From NCBI GenBank assembly GCA_025656455.1, contig JAHXHS010000009.1, forward strand, positions 62,001 through 126,000: a DNA stretch of 64,000 nt. The letters are read 5' to 3'. This stretch comes from Candidatus Thiodiazotropha sp. (ex Epidulcina cf. delphinae) (GTDB lineage: Bacteria; Pseudomonadota; Gammaproteobacteria; Chromatiales; Chromatiaceae). Both the position numbers and the translations under genes were made by a program. The notes beneath the pieces are model-generated. The model did not search any database, was not told where the DNA came from, and was given only the letters and a program-made list of their open reading frames with translations. How positions within the stretch are numbered: the stretch's first letter is position 1; every line of letters starts with the position of its first letter. Shown here piece by piece: positions 20,000 to 28,006 of the stretch.

Positions 20000-21364
20000 A
20001 TGCTGCTTCAGTTCACCTTTGAGAATTTTGCCTGTTTTGCGGAAGAGTCACATTTTTCTATGGTGGCGTCGCCTGATGAGGAGCACTCCGACCATCTGGT
20101 GCTGACTGAGACCGGGCGAAAACCCAGCGTGCTGCGTACTGCTGTGCTGTATGGCGCCAACGCTCATGGAAAAACCAAGCTGGTTGAAGCACTCAGCTTT
20201 GCCCAGTTGCTTGTGGTAAAGGGGACCAAGAGTGGGCAGTCTATCCGTGTCTCGCCTTTTCGCCTTGACAAGAACCTCCGGGAAGCAACATCGCGGTTCG
20301 AGTTTGTCATCCACTATCTGTCAGTCGAGTACACCTACGGCTTTGTCGTAGACAGCGAACGGGTTCATGAAGAATGGTTGTACGCAAGGCCAAATGTTCG
20401 AGAAGTGATGCTTTTCGAAAGGCTAAGCGATGAAAATGGCAAGGTTACCGTCGAGCCAGGCCCCTCTTTGGCTGGCCGTATCAAAAAGGAGCAGCAGTTC
20501 CTTGAGTTCATTGCCAAGGGGACACGGCCTAATCAGCTGTTCCTGACTGAGGCAGTGGATCGCAATGTTGAGAAGCTTGAGCCGTTGTACAACTGGTTCA
20601 AGGAGGTGTTAACCATCATCTCGGCATCAGCGAGATTTCAGCCTATTGAAGTCCGCTCCAACTTGGAGGAAGACTTCGTTAAATTTATTGGGGAGTTCCT
20701 TAACAAGGCAGGTACAGGGATAGAGAGTGTCGAGGCCGTAGAGGAAGAGATTGACTACGATAAGCATATGCCGGGAATTTCTGAAGAATTCAGAAACGAA
20801 ATTGAAACGGATATCAAGAAAGGGGCAATTATCAGCTTTACAACGATGGAGGGCGGCTCTTTTTCAATCTGCACTGACGGCACCGGCAAGCCGGTTATGG
20901 TGCGTCTAAAGACAGTACATAACGGCAAAGACGGCTTACAAGTCAGATTCGATTTTGAGGAAGAGTCGGCAGGTACTCAGCGTCTCATGGATATTTTACC
21001 CATTCTGGCCGATGTCCGCGCTGGCGAAAAGGTATATGTGATCGATGAGTTAGATCGAAAGCTTCATCCACTCCTTTCTCGCTTGTTCATTGAAAGTTAT
21101 TTGGAACAGTGTAGTGACTCTCAGCGAGGTCAGTTGATCTTCACGACCCATGACACGCATTTGCTGGACCTTAATCTGCTGCGACGGGATGAGGTTTGGT
21201 TCTTGCAGAAAGATAGTGAAGGTGGAACAAAGCTCTATTCGTTATCTGATTTGAAGGTTCGATCTGACTTGAAGATCGAAAAGGGATATTTAAACGGACG
21301 CTTCGGCGGCATTCCATTCATTAAACCTGTACCTTTATTCAGTTCGACAAAGGAAAAACACTAG
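20000..21364 (+). CDS. AAA family ATPase of the RloA / AbiLi type (defence-associated)
   Basis: 454 residues from the ATG at 20000; a TTG at 19985 could add five. Walker A GANAHGKT (about 52-59) follows the N-terminal FTFENFACF strand typical of ABC-like AAA_15/AAA_21 ATPases. The C-terminal half has the signature-like SAGTQRL, the Walker B/D-loop VIDELDRKLHP and the switch His in FTTHDTHLLD, ending with the family tail IEKGYLNGRFGGIPFI. These ATPases pair with a toprim-like RloB partner in the RloAB and AbiL anti-phage modules. The partner gene follows after 9 bp but is truncated, so the module is probably no longer functional. Confidence 0.85.
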   Translation: MLLQFTFENFACFAEESHFSMVASPDEEHSDHLVLTETGRKPSVLRTAVLYGANAHGKTKLVEALSFAQLLVVKGTKSGQSIRVSPFRLDKNLREATSRFEFVIHYLSVEYTYGFVVDSERVHEEWLYARPNVREVMLFERLSDENGKVTVEPGPSLAGRIKKEQQFLEFIAKGTRPNQLFLTEAVDRNVEKLEPLYNWFKEVLTIISASARFQPIEVRSNLEEDFVKFIGEFLNKAGTGIESVEAVEEEIDYDKHMPGISEEFRNEIETDIKKGAIISFTTMEGGSFSICTDGTGKPVMVRLKTVHNGKDGLQVRFDFEEESAGTQRLMDILPILADVRAGEKVYVIDELDRKLHPLLSRLFIESYLEQCSDSQRGQLIFTTHDTHLLDLNLLRRDEVWFLQKDSEGGTKLYSLSDLKVRSDLKIEKGYLNGRFGGIPFIKPVPLFSSTKEKH

Positions 21365-21373
21365 GGTTCTGAC

Positions 21374-21814
21374 ATGGCACTGATTGCACGCAGGAAGCGT
21401 CCACTGGATAGGAGTACTGCTCATCTAAGAGATACTCGGTTGGTGGTGATAGCAACGGAGGGAAAGGTCACTGAGAAGCAATATTTTTCACTATTCAACT
21501 CCCGTCGCGTACAGGTGAAAGTGTTACCTACCGGTGAAGAGAACCACTCCTCACCGGAGCATGTCTTGGAGCGGCTTCATGAGTACCATAAGACATATGA
21601 TCTGGATGGCGACGATGAGCTTTGGCTCATGGTGGATGTGGATCGTTGGGGAACTGCCAAGCTAGCCCAAGTAGCCAAGGAGGCTATTCATGCCGGTTTT
21701 GGATTGGCCGTCAGCAATCCCTGTTTCGAAATAGCCAGGACACCCACCCAAATTGATGCAATAACAGGTCCACACAGTTCTTTTTCAGGGCAATGTGGTC
21801 GTAGGTCAGGTTGA
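21374..21814 (+). pseudogene. RloB / AbiLii-type protein, truncated at the 3' end
   Basis: 146 codons. The first 122 follow the RloB pattern: basic N-terminus, DTRLVVIATEGKVTEKQYF, a central DELWLMVDVDRW (toprim-like acidic motif) and FGLAVSNPCFE. In the family, NPCFE is followed by a hydrophobic LWLLLH-like stretch and about 60-90 further residues. Here it changes to unrelated sequence and runs into the 73-bp palindrome H2 at 21800, which supplies the final codons. It is the expected second gene of the defence pair encoded just upstream. Truncated and presumably inactive. Confidence 0.75.
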
Positions 21815-21872
21815 CGCGGAGCGGCTACCTGACTTTATGGTGATGTCACGTAGCTGCGCAACGTGACCTACG
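21800..21872. repeat. 73-bp palindromic repeat, copy H2, at the broken end of rloB
   Basis: Same 73-bp length and near-identical sequence to 19695-19767, including the CGTAGGTCA/TGACCTACG outer arms. Its left edge cuts the truncated RloB gene and its right edge abuts the RHS remnant, so it marks a recombination or insertion junction. Confidence 0.75.
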
Positions 21873-21874
21873 GG

Positions 21875-21991
21875 CTCTACCAGCTGCTCGCCATCACCCA
21901 GCCGAGCAATCGGGTCACCCAGTTCCATTACGACGAAAACGGCAAAACCGCTGGACTCACCGATCCCCGTCACAATACAACCCTGTACTAA
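21875..21991 (+). pseudogene. RHS (YD-repeat) protein remnant
   Basis: In the frame beginning at 21875 the translation runs LYQLLAITQPSNRVTQFHYD, then ENGKTAGLTDPRHNTTLY and a stop at 21989. This is a YD-repeat unit as found in RHS toxins (NRVTxFHYD...GxLTxLTDPRGN). It has no start and no further repeats on either side. It is an orphan fragment of an RHS polymorphic-toxin gene, abutting repeat H2. Confidence 0.72.
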
Positions 21992-22250
21992 CAAGACACC
22001 CAACTCAAAATCTCAATCAAATCACGAGCGCGGTGATCCTTTTCTAGCTTACAAACACGCCTTCAAAACAGATATTCACTAGCAAGCTGCAAGACCAGCA
22101 AACCCAAGCCCGTACTGTTACGAACGAGAAGCACAGAGAGAACCGATCATGTGGACCTGGATACTTGAGTACAACATATTTTCAGGCCCACCAATTTTAC
22201 TGAGCAATGCAGTGACGCTCGCAGAGGTATAACAGCTGAACGAACGCAAT

Positions 22251-22269
22251 GGTGCGGCAGGGCCGCACC
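22251..22269. repeat. REP-like GGTGCGGC palindrome
   Basis: Perfect 8-bp arms (GGTGCGGC / GCCGCACC) with a 3-base loop, followed by CTACGGG as at 2987-3015. It lies in the otherwise empty 393-bp stretch between the RHS remnant and the NYN gene; nothing else was recognised there. Confidence 0.65.
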
Positions 22270-22384
22270 CTACGGGATTTGCCAGGACAACAACACAGAC
22301 ACTCCATAAATTTTGAGTGATTTTATGTGAGTATCCGTCTAAACTCTCACAACTGAAATTCATATTAATTCCGAATAACCCCCC

Positions 22385-23215
22385 ATGACTGAATCGACTC
22401 AAACTCAAAATATGGCTGTATTCTGCGACTTCGAGAACGTTGCGCTCGGTGTGCGCGATGCCAATTATGCGGCGTTTAAGATCCAGAAGGTCCTGGAGCG
22501 ATTACTCCTCAAAGGCAATATCGTGGTGAAGAAGGCCTATTGCGACTGGGACCGATACAAGGAGTTCAAGGCTGCCATGCATGAAGCGGCTTTTGAATTA
22601 ATCGAGATTCCCCATGTACGCCAGTCGGGTAAGAATTCAGCGGATATCCGCATGGTAGTGGACGCCTTGGATCTCTGCTACACCAAGCTGCACCTCGATA
22701 CCTTTGTGATCATCAGTGGCGATTCGGATTTTTCGCCTCTCGTCAGTAAGTTGCGTGAAAACAATAAGGTCGTGATCGGTGTTGGCGTAAAACAGTCCAC
22801 ATCGGACCTGCTCACAGCCAACTGTGATGAGTTCATCTTCTATGACGATCTGGTGCGGGAGGCTGAAAAACCCTCACGTGCTCGACGCAAGAGTTCCGCA
22901 AAAAAGAGTTCGAAGAAGAAGCAGGTGAAACAGGTCGTGAGCGAGGAGGAGAAGAAAAAACAGGCGGCACTGGATCTGGTGGTCGCCACGGTGGAAGACC
23001 TGTTCCAGGAGCGGGGCGAAACGGAAAAGGTGTGGAGTTCGATGGTCAAGCAGACCCTGAAACGCCGTAAACCGGGATTCAACGAGAGATATCACGGGTT
23101 CAGAACCTTCAGCAAACTGCTCGAAGAAGCCCAAGCCCGCAAGTTACTGAGACTCGATGCTGACGAAAAGTCCGGCGGCTACATGATCACGGGTGTGACC
23201 ACGGATGAGGATTAG
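22385..23215 (+). CDS. NYN (PIN-like) nuclease with C-terminal OST-HTH/LOTUS domain
   Basis: 276 residues. The NYN domain (about 10-158) shows the metal-binding acids Asp15 (CDFENV), Asp87 (SADIRMVVDAL) and Asp113/Asp115 (SGDSDFSPL). A Lys/Ser-rich linker (160-195) leads to an OST-HTH/LOTUS-like winged helix (about 196-270, QERGETEKVWSSMVKQTLKR to GGYMI). In the family, NYN acts as a ribonuclease and OST-HTH is thought to bind RNA, so an RNA-cleaving role is likely. Single gene, rightward, with no clear partner. The same domain pair is found in LabA/DUF88-type proteins. Confidence 0.88.
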   Translation: MTESTQTQNMAVFCDFENVALGVRDANYAAFKIQKVLERLLLKGNIVVKKAYCDWDRYKEFKAAMHEAAFELIEIPHVRQSGKNSADIRMVVDALDLCYTKLHLDTFVIISGDSDFSPLVSKLRENNKVVIGVGVKQSTSDLLTANCDEFIFYDDLVREAEKPSRARRKSSAKKSSKKKQVKQVVSEEEKKKQAALDLVVATVEDLFQERGETEKVWSSMVKQTLKRRKPGFNERYHGFRTFSKLLEEAQARKLLRLDADEKSGGYMITGVTTDED

Positions 23216-23362
23216 TCCCGATGCCAGATTCGCTCCCTGACAACCAAGGACCCGCTGATTAATTCGTTTTTCGTCATTCCGGCGTATGCCGGAATCCAGT
23301 AACTCCCCGAATTTATTAACCCGGCAACCAGATTATTGCCTCGATACAAACCTCAATTGATA

Positions 23363-23440
23363 ATGAACATCGGCATAGAAATCAACGGCAACATAGACGA
23401 AGCCGAGGTGATTGGCCTCTACAAGGCGAACAGATGGTCA
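23363..23440 (+). pseudogene. Probable 5' fragment of a GNAT acetyltransferase gene
   Basis: From the ATG at 23363 the first 26 codons read MNIGIEINGNIDEAEVIGLY then KANRWS, which resembles the start of small GNAT acetyltransferases (a strand, then EVIxLYKxNGWS). After that the frame gives unrelated sequence and stops near 23513, inside the convergent lipoprotein gene. Similarity is from pattern memory only; support is modest. Confidence 0.4.
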
Positions 23441-23441
23441 G

Positions 23442-23978
23442 TCAGTCAAACTCCCAGGGCACTGAGACCGCTTCATTGGAAATCAAGTCGAAAACGACAT
23501 TTCCTTCGTCTATGAGATAGAAAACATCGATAGCTTGCTGATTCCATCGGCTATAGCTGACGAGGTCGTTATCGTAAACACCGCGCAATGCATCAGCGTT
23601 TCCGCTAAAATCCTGATTGAGCATCTCTGTTTTGCGATACACATAGATCGATGAGACGTCATACGCCGGCGGCACCTTGGCATGCGCTTTCTCCACCAGT
23701 GCGCGTAACGCTTCTCTGAACCCGGGGTCCGCCCTGTATACTGTGTCTAGGTAGAAATAATCGACTCTGTATTTGCCTGTATCATTTGAAAATTCATAGG
23801 TATTGGGGCTCAACGCCTTAAGCTGCATCTTTTCCGCACCTCGCTTTGAAGAAAGATTAGCGTCACACGAAAACAGTAGACAGGCGAACAATAAGCTGAC
23901 AAGCGACCGTCTCCTCAGGCCCCTCAAATGCCAGAAAAATTCGCGGTCAGACTGAATGCAACTTTGAAGCACCCGCAT
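23442..23978 (-). CDS. Putative lipoprotein next to the DUF3289 gene
   Basis: 178 residues, unrecognised. After a basic stretch a hydrophobic signal sequence ends in a lipobox-like LLFSC with Cys38; Asp39 at +2 would favour inner-membrane retention under the enterobacterial rule. The exact start is uncertain because about 20 residues precede the signal peptide. The mature part is acidic/aromatic without known motifs. It starts 6 bp after the DUF3289 gene, so the two are cotranscribed. A small exported partner of a putative toxin could be an immunity protein; that is inference. Confidence 0.7.
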   Translation of the reverse strand: MRVLQSCIQSDREFFWHLRGLRRRSLVSLLFACLLFSCDANLSSKRGAEKMQLKALSPNTYEFSNDTGKYRVDYFYLDTVYRADPGFREALRALVEKAHAKVPPAYDVSSIYVYRKTEMLNQDFSGNADALRGVYDNDLVSYSRWNQQAIDVFYLIDEGNVVFDLISNEAVSVPWEFD

Positions 23979-23984
23979 GCCGGA

Positions 23985-24851
23985 CTAAAGCCTCCCCGCA
24001 ATAAACACCTTTCTTTTCATTTCCGTGATAAACGGTTTAGCATTACGATAATGTTGAAGAATATACCAGGCCTTGAAGAAGTCTCCGGTATGATATTGTG
24101 GAATAATGCGGTTACCGTTCTTTAAAATATCCTCCCAGTCCAACCCGAAATGATCGTAAAACGTGTACAGCAAATCACCACTCCAATAGCCCGTACAGCC
24201 ATCCAAGCGGAAATTGTAAAGCTCTGCTTTGACGCTCCATACCTGATGAACGGTAATGCCCAATCCGGAGACCTTGTCCCAAAATGAGGAGAAGTTAAGG
24301 AGATCCATGCTGATCCGAGTGATTTTCCTCGGATCGTAAGCAACGCTTTTCATACCTCTTTGCAGTTTTGATATGAAGGCCCTGTGGTAAACGACGAATG
24401 CGCTATTGTTGGCAATCTCCCGGTTCAGCACATCGCTCCGGTAAACGCCCCCGACACCCTTGGAAAACCGCTTCTGCATCTCCAGCGCAACGCCTTCCAT
24501 ATCTCCCACGGAGAGCGACTTCATCAGCATCTCCATGGCATCGTTGAGCCATTTGTTGGATTTGGAAAATACCGGGTCTGATCGGATAGCGGCCGATTTG
24601 GCGGGACTATCCGCGAACTGCATGTCCTCGGCCGGCGTGCCATCGAAATTGTATCCGGGATTCCGTCTCGCTTTTCCGACCAGTATCGGACCCTTGAGAT
24701 TCAACGACTGCGCTTTTGCCAAGCCAAGGGTTCCCGGGCATGGCGAAGCCAGGCGGCAGGAGGTACCGTCATCAATCCACTGATCAAAACGCAGACCGGT
24801 CGAGGCCGGTCTAGATCCAGAGGCCATTTGAATTCCCTGTCCAAAAAACAT
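23985..24851 (-). CDS. DUF3289 family protein (putative effector/toxin)
   Basis: 288 residues without signal peptide. The C-terminal 110 residues carry DUF3289 features: LGITVHQVWSVKAEL, YTFYDHFGLDWEDIL, and FFKAWYILQHYRNAKPFITEM; the central AEDMQFAD also fits. DUF3289 proteins occur mainly in enterics and relatives, often near secretion or polymorphic-toxin genes, with no proven activity. The N-terminus is low in conserved features. Here it precedes a lipoprotein gene by 6 bp and lies 2 kb from an RHS scrap and 75 bp from a MITE-like element. The family call is from recognised pattern, function open. Confidence 0.7.
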   Translation of the reverse strand: MFFGQGIQMASGSRPASTGLRFDQWIDDGTSCRLASPCPGTLGLAKAQSLNLKGPILVGKARRNPGYNFDGTPAEDMQFADSPAKSAAIRSDPVFSKSNKWLNDAMEMLMKSLSVGDMEGVALEMQKRFSKGVGGVYRSDVLNREIANNSAFVVYHRAFISKLQRGMKSVAYDPRKITRISMDLLNFSSFWDKVSGLGITVHQVWSVKAELYNFRLDGCTGYWSGDLLYTFYDHFGLDWEDILKNGNRIIPQYHTGDFFKAWYILQHYRNAKPFITEMKRKVFIAGRL

Positions 24852-24923
24852 GGTAGAACCAATACGAAGTGTACAGGCTGCTTATTTCTCAGTCCATAGA
24901 AGCCTCTTCATTCAACATGAAGC

Positions 24924-25191
24924 TAGTGTGGTGTAACGTATAAACTGTACCAATCAGAGGCCCGTCAATGCCTCAAGACCAGGCGCAGCGCGCAGACAAT
25001 GGCAGCGCCCTTGTTAAGCGCTGCAACGCAGGATTGAGGCATTGACGGGCCTCCCTTCGGGCGAGACGCTAAGCCGTCATCTGCGTTGTTGCGTTGCTTG
25101 GAAAGGGCGCGCCATTCCCGGCGCAACGCGCCTAGCAGCTAACGGCTTAGCGTCTCGCTGATGGGTACAGTTTATACGTTACACCACACTA
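24924..25191. mobile_element. MITE-like palindromic element D (three-way-junction fold)
   Basis: 268 bp with 34-bp terminal inverted repeats (24924-24957, 25158-25191; one mismatch) starting TAGTGTGGTGTAACGTA. Two internal inverted repeats are GAGGCCCGTCAATGCCTCAA with its complement, and GAGACGCTAAGCCGT with its complement. Terminal sequence differs from elements A-C but the layout and hairpin core (GGCGCAGCGCGCAGACAATGG...CTTGTTAAG...CAACGC) match. Its last TA is the first TA of element C. The left edge reads CTAG. The first 17 bp also occur alone at 35757-35773. Confidence 0.85.
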
Positions 25192-25500
25192 GTACTCCGT
25201 CAACCTGATACCTTAGGATGCAGTGTGCCCCACATCATCCAAGGCAAGGCGCAGTGCGCAGGGAGAAGTGGCACATGGATGTGCCGTTTACGGACCGAAG
25301 GATGGAATGGCATGCCCTTTTCAAGGACTGCAACGCCGCATTGGATGATGTGGGGCGCACCCTTTGGGCCAGCCAGGAAGCGGCCATCTGCGTTGTTGTG
25401 CTCCCTTGAATTAGCGACGGCTAGTCCTGCACTCGCACGCCTAGCAGCTAGCCGCTTCCTGACTGGCTGCATCCTAAGTTATCAGGTTGACGGAGTACTA
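25190..25500. mobile_element. MITE-like palindromic element C, near-identical copy of element B
   Basis: 311 bp, the same length as element B at 17278-17588 and differing at only a handful of positions along its length. Terminal arms are 25190-25223 and 25467-25500 (one mismatch). It abuts element D, sharing one TA, and is followed by GTACTGCGG, so the pre-insertion site would read CTAG. Confidence 0.87.
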
Positions 25501-25502
25501 GT

Positions 25503-25601
25503 ACTGCGGCGGCCAAAGACCGGCCAGGCATTGGATGGGGCAAAGCATGGCGGGAATTCGTGATGACCGAAGAGATGGCGGCCAATATCCCTGGATTTTA
25601 G
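25503..25601 (+). pseudogene. 3' remnant of an unrecognised gene, cut by element C
   Basis: An open frame without start runs from the right edge of element C, reads KDRPGIGWGKAWREFVMTEE then MAANIPGF and stops at 25599. Composition is coding-like (amphipathic, mixed charge). No family is recognised. It is most simply the tail of a gene interrupted by the insertions. Confidence 0.4.
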
Positions 25602-26077
25602 GCGTAGGTACGATTATCCTTCACGGATGCGGATTTTGCAGTTACACCTCACGATCTTTCGTTCCCACGCAAATAGGAAGGAGCGAGTGATATCAATCAT
25701 ATCGGAGCCATCGGGCAAGCCCTTTGCATTCAGATCCATAAAACAACAGGCGTTTCCCCAGACTGGCCAGTATGAATTAACCTTTTGATTTATTGTGTAA
25801 TGTTTAGAGTATTTACCAAGTGAAAAGTATTATCGGACAAACCTGAACGCACCCTCGCGCCAATCTCGCCGCTGAGGGCGGCACTGCCTGCCTCAATCAT
25901 CAATGGCTTTGGCTATTGACTCAACCGAAGGCGCAACCTGACAGCCAAAGGCTGTCCAGAAAGACGAATGACAAGGACGCCACTCGTATTTCCGCCCCTG
26001 AGCGACGAGCTCGGCACGATCATCGGATTCCCTCCGGTCAGGTCAAAGTTCCCCATTGTTTTTTCAGGCCCACATCG
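25602..26077. other. Gene-free region upstream of the methyltransferase
   Basis: About 475 bp, AT-richer toward 25740-25820. The methyltransferase frame stays open back to a TTG at 25916, but that part is not conserved-looking. No repeat or RNA gene recognised; it probably holds the promoter of the downstream gene. Confidence 0.5.
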
Positions 26078-27151
26078 ATGAAAAATCCCTTCAGGAAGAA
26101 AAAAATATCTGCCTATGAGGCAATCCATGAAGCCCATAAGATCGCCTTCGGCCCACTGATCTTTCAGGCGGCGCGAACCATGCGCGACCTTGGCATTCTG
26201 CAGCAGCTCGAACAGGGCGGGACTGAGGGTGTCAGTGCTCAGACGATAGCCGACAACCTGGAACTCAGCCTGTATGGTGTTGAGACATTACTGGAAAGCG
26301 GTCTCAGCTGCGATGTGGCCGAGATGACGGATGACGGACTGTTCACGCTCAGCAAGATCGGTCACTTCCTGCTTAATGACACCATGACCCAGATCAACAT
26401 GGACTACAACCACTACGTCAACTACCAGGGGATGTTCTATCTGGACGAGGCGATCAAGGCAGGCAAACCGGCTGGACTGAAGGTGTTCGGCAAACAGTGG
26501 GAGACACTCTACCAAGCACTGCCGCATCTGCCGGAAAAGGTCAAAAATAGCTGGTACTGCTTCGACCACTTCTATTCCGACTCGGCCTACCCTGACTCAC
26601 TGCCGATCATCTTCCGCAATCAGCCGAGGACAATGCTGGACATCGGCACCAATATCGGCAAATTCACCCTGTTGGCGGCAGAATACAACCCTGACATCGA
26701 GATCACCATGGTCGATCTGCCGGATCAGCTGCAGAACGCCGTCAACCATGTCGAATCGGCAGGCCTGAGTTCACGGGTCCAGCCACTGGCAATGGACCTG
26801 CTCGATGAAGGTAACGGCTTTCCACATGGGATCGACATCTACTGGCTAAGCCAATTTCTCTCCTGTTTCGGCAAACAGGAGATCATCAGCATCCTGCGCC
26901 GCATTGCTGAGGCGATGGACGTCAACTCAACGGTCTACATCCTTGAGACCTGCTGGGACAGGCAGAGACATGTAACTTCCGCCTACTCCCTGGTCAACAC
27001 CTCGCTCTATTTCACCGCATTGGCCAGCGGCAACTCCAAGATGTACAACTCGCAGGAGCTACAGGCATGTATCGATGCGGCAGGGCTAACCCTCAGCCAA
27101 ACCTACGACAATCTCGGTCTCTGTCATACCTTGTTCGAATGTCGCAAATAG
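26078..27151 (+). CDS. SAM-dependent O-methyltransferase-like protein
   Basis: 357 residues from the ATG at 26078. An N-terminal winged-helix dimerisation domain (about 20-100, FQAARTMRDLGILQQL, then LYGVETLLESGL) is followed by a Rossmann SAM-binding domain: motif I MLDIGTNIGKFTL (about 190-202), acidic end of strand 2 ITMVDLP, and a DIYWLSQFLSCF segment. This plan is that of acetylserotonin/hydroxyindole O-methyltransferase-type enzymes. Substrate unknown. It stands alone between repeat-rich regions. Confidence 0.82.
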   Translation: MKNPFRKKKISAYEAIHEAHKIAFGPLIFQAARTMRDLGILQQLEQGGTEGVSAQTIADNLELSLYGVETLLESGLSCDVAEMTDDGLFTLSKIGHFLLNDTMTQINMDYNHYVNYQGMFYLDEAIKAGKPAGLKVFGKQWETLYQALPHLPEKVKNSWYCFDHFYSDSAYPDSLPIIFRNQPRTMLDIGTNIGKFTLLAAEYNPDIEITMVDLPDQLQNAVNHVESAGLSSRVQPLAMDLLDEGNGFPHGIDIYWLSQFLSCFGKQEIISILRRIAEAMDVNSTVYILETCWDRQRHVTSAYSLVNTSLYFTALASGNSKMYNSQELQACIDAAGLTLSQTYDNLGLCHTLFECRK

Positions 27152-27437
27152 CCATCCTCGTTGTGAGGAACTGTTGGGAACGATACGACAATTCAGCGCT
27201 GCTATTCTCTCCTTTTGCAACCCGCACCACTGATCTATAATTGGATCTCAACCAGGGAGAAACTGAATGCCCGAAAAGGCATAGAGTCCGCTGAAAGCTA
27301 GAGTTGGTTCGAGGTGATTAGGGGGACTCTTCCCGTTATCATCACAGCGCCACATGCCACACGACCCTTCAGGGATGGCAAGCGAAGGTTTTCTGATGGC
27401 GGCGGGACTGCCGCCTTGGCAATTGCCGTCGCACGAC

Positions 27438-27871
27438 TATTAACCCAGCACCCTAATAGGCGGCCATGTTCAGGGCTTCAAGCATGCCCCTGATCAAGGC
27501 GTGGCTCGCAGTCAATGGCCATCCCCTTGGCAAGAACCACAACGTGGTGCAAGGGCATGCTTGAAGCCCCTAACCCATTGGTTAAAACTCAAGTTTCGGA
27601 GTTCATCTTGTTCCCATGTTCTACGAGCTTCGTAGGGTGCGGCCCTGCCGCACCGTAACTTGAAGCCCTGGAACCCAAGGTATTGGGTCAGGGGGCCGCG
27701 AAGTGAAGAAATCCGTCATAGCAAACAGGAGCGCAACCCAGCATGGTGCGGCAGGGCCGCACCCTACGCCCTGTTCACATTGTGCGTTCCCACATAGAAC
27801 ATGGGAACGCGTTAAATTTGAACTCCGAAACTTGAGTTAAAAGAAAGATAGGCCGTCGTGTGCTGGGTTAA
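27438..27871. mobile_element. MITE-like palindromic element F, interrupted by a nested repeat
   Basis: The left part (TATTAACCCAGCACC..., then a hairpin with arms GGGCTTCAAGCATGCCC and complement at about 27473-27570) resembles element E in layout and hairpin core. The right end GTGCTGGGTTAAT lies at about 27860-27872. Between them the second hairpin is replaced by a different repeat (27581-27841). Arms are imperfect, so this is a damaged copy. Confidence 0.6.
27581..27841. repeat. Nested palindromic repeat M1
   Basis: Inverted ends ACTCAAGTTTCGGAGTTCA and its complement, and an inner pair GTTCCCATGTTCTA with TAGAACATGGGAAC. Inside are two REP-like GGTGCGGC palindromes (near 27631 and 27745). 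A partial copy lacking the left end lies at 38315-38530 and is highly similar over about 210 bp. M1 is inserted within element F. Confidence 0.7.
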
Positions 27872-28006
27872 TGTGCTACTGTCATCTATACCACATACGA
27901 AGGCCCCTCTGACCCGAATCACTACGATGACAACGGATTCAAACAGACGCTTAAGCGCATCATTGACGAGATAAAACCATTTGCGTTAGGGCTGCGGCAA
28001 AAATAA
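27872..28006 (+). pseudogene. Remnant of an unrecognised gene between two palindromic elements
   Basis: A 44-codon open frame without a start runs from the TAA at the right edge of element F to a TAA inside the next hairpin element. It reads TTYEGPSDPNHYDDNGFKQT then LKRIIDEIKPFAL, which looks like real protein. Its last codons come from the 165-bp hairpin repeat. Family not recognised. Confidence 0.4.
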
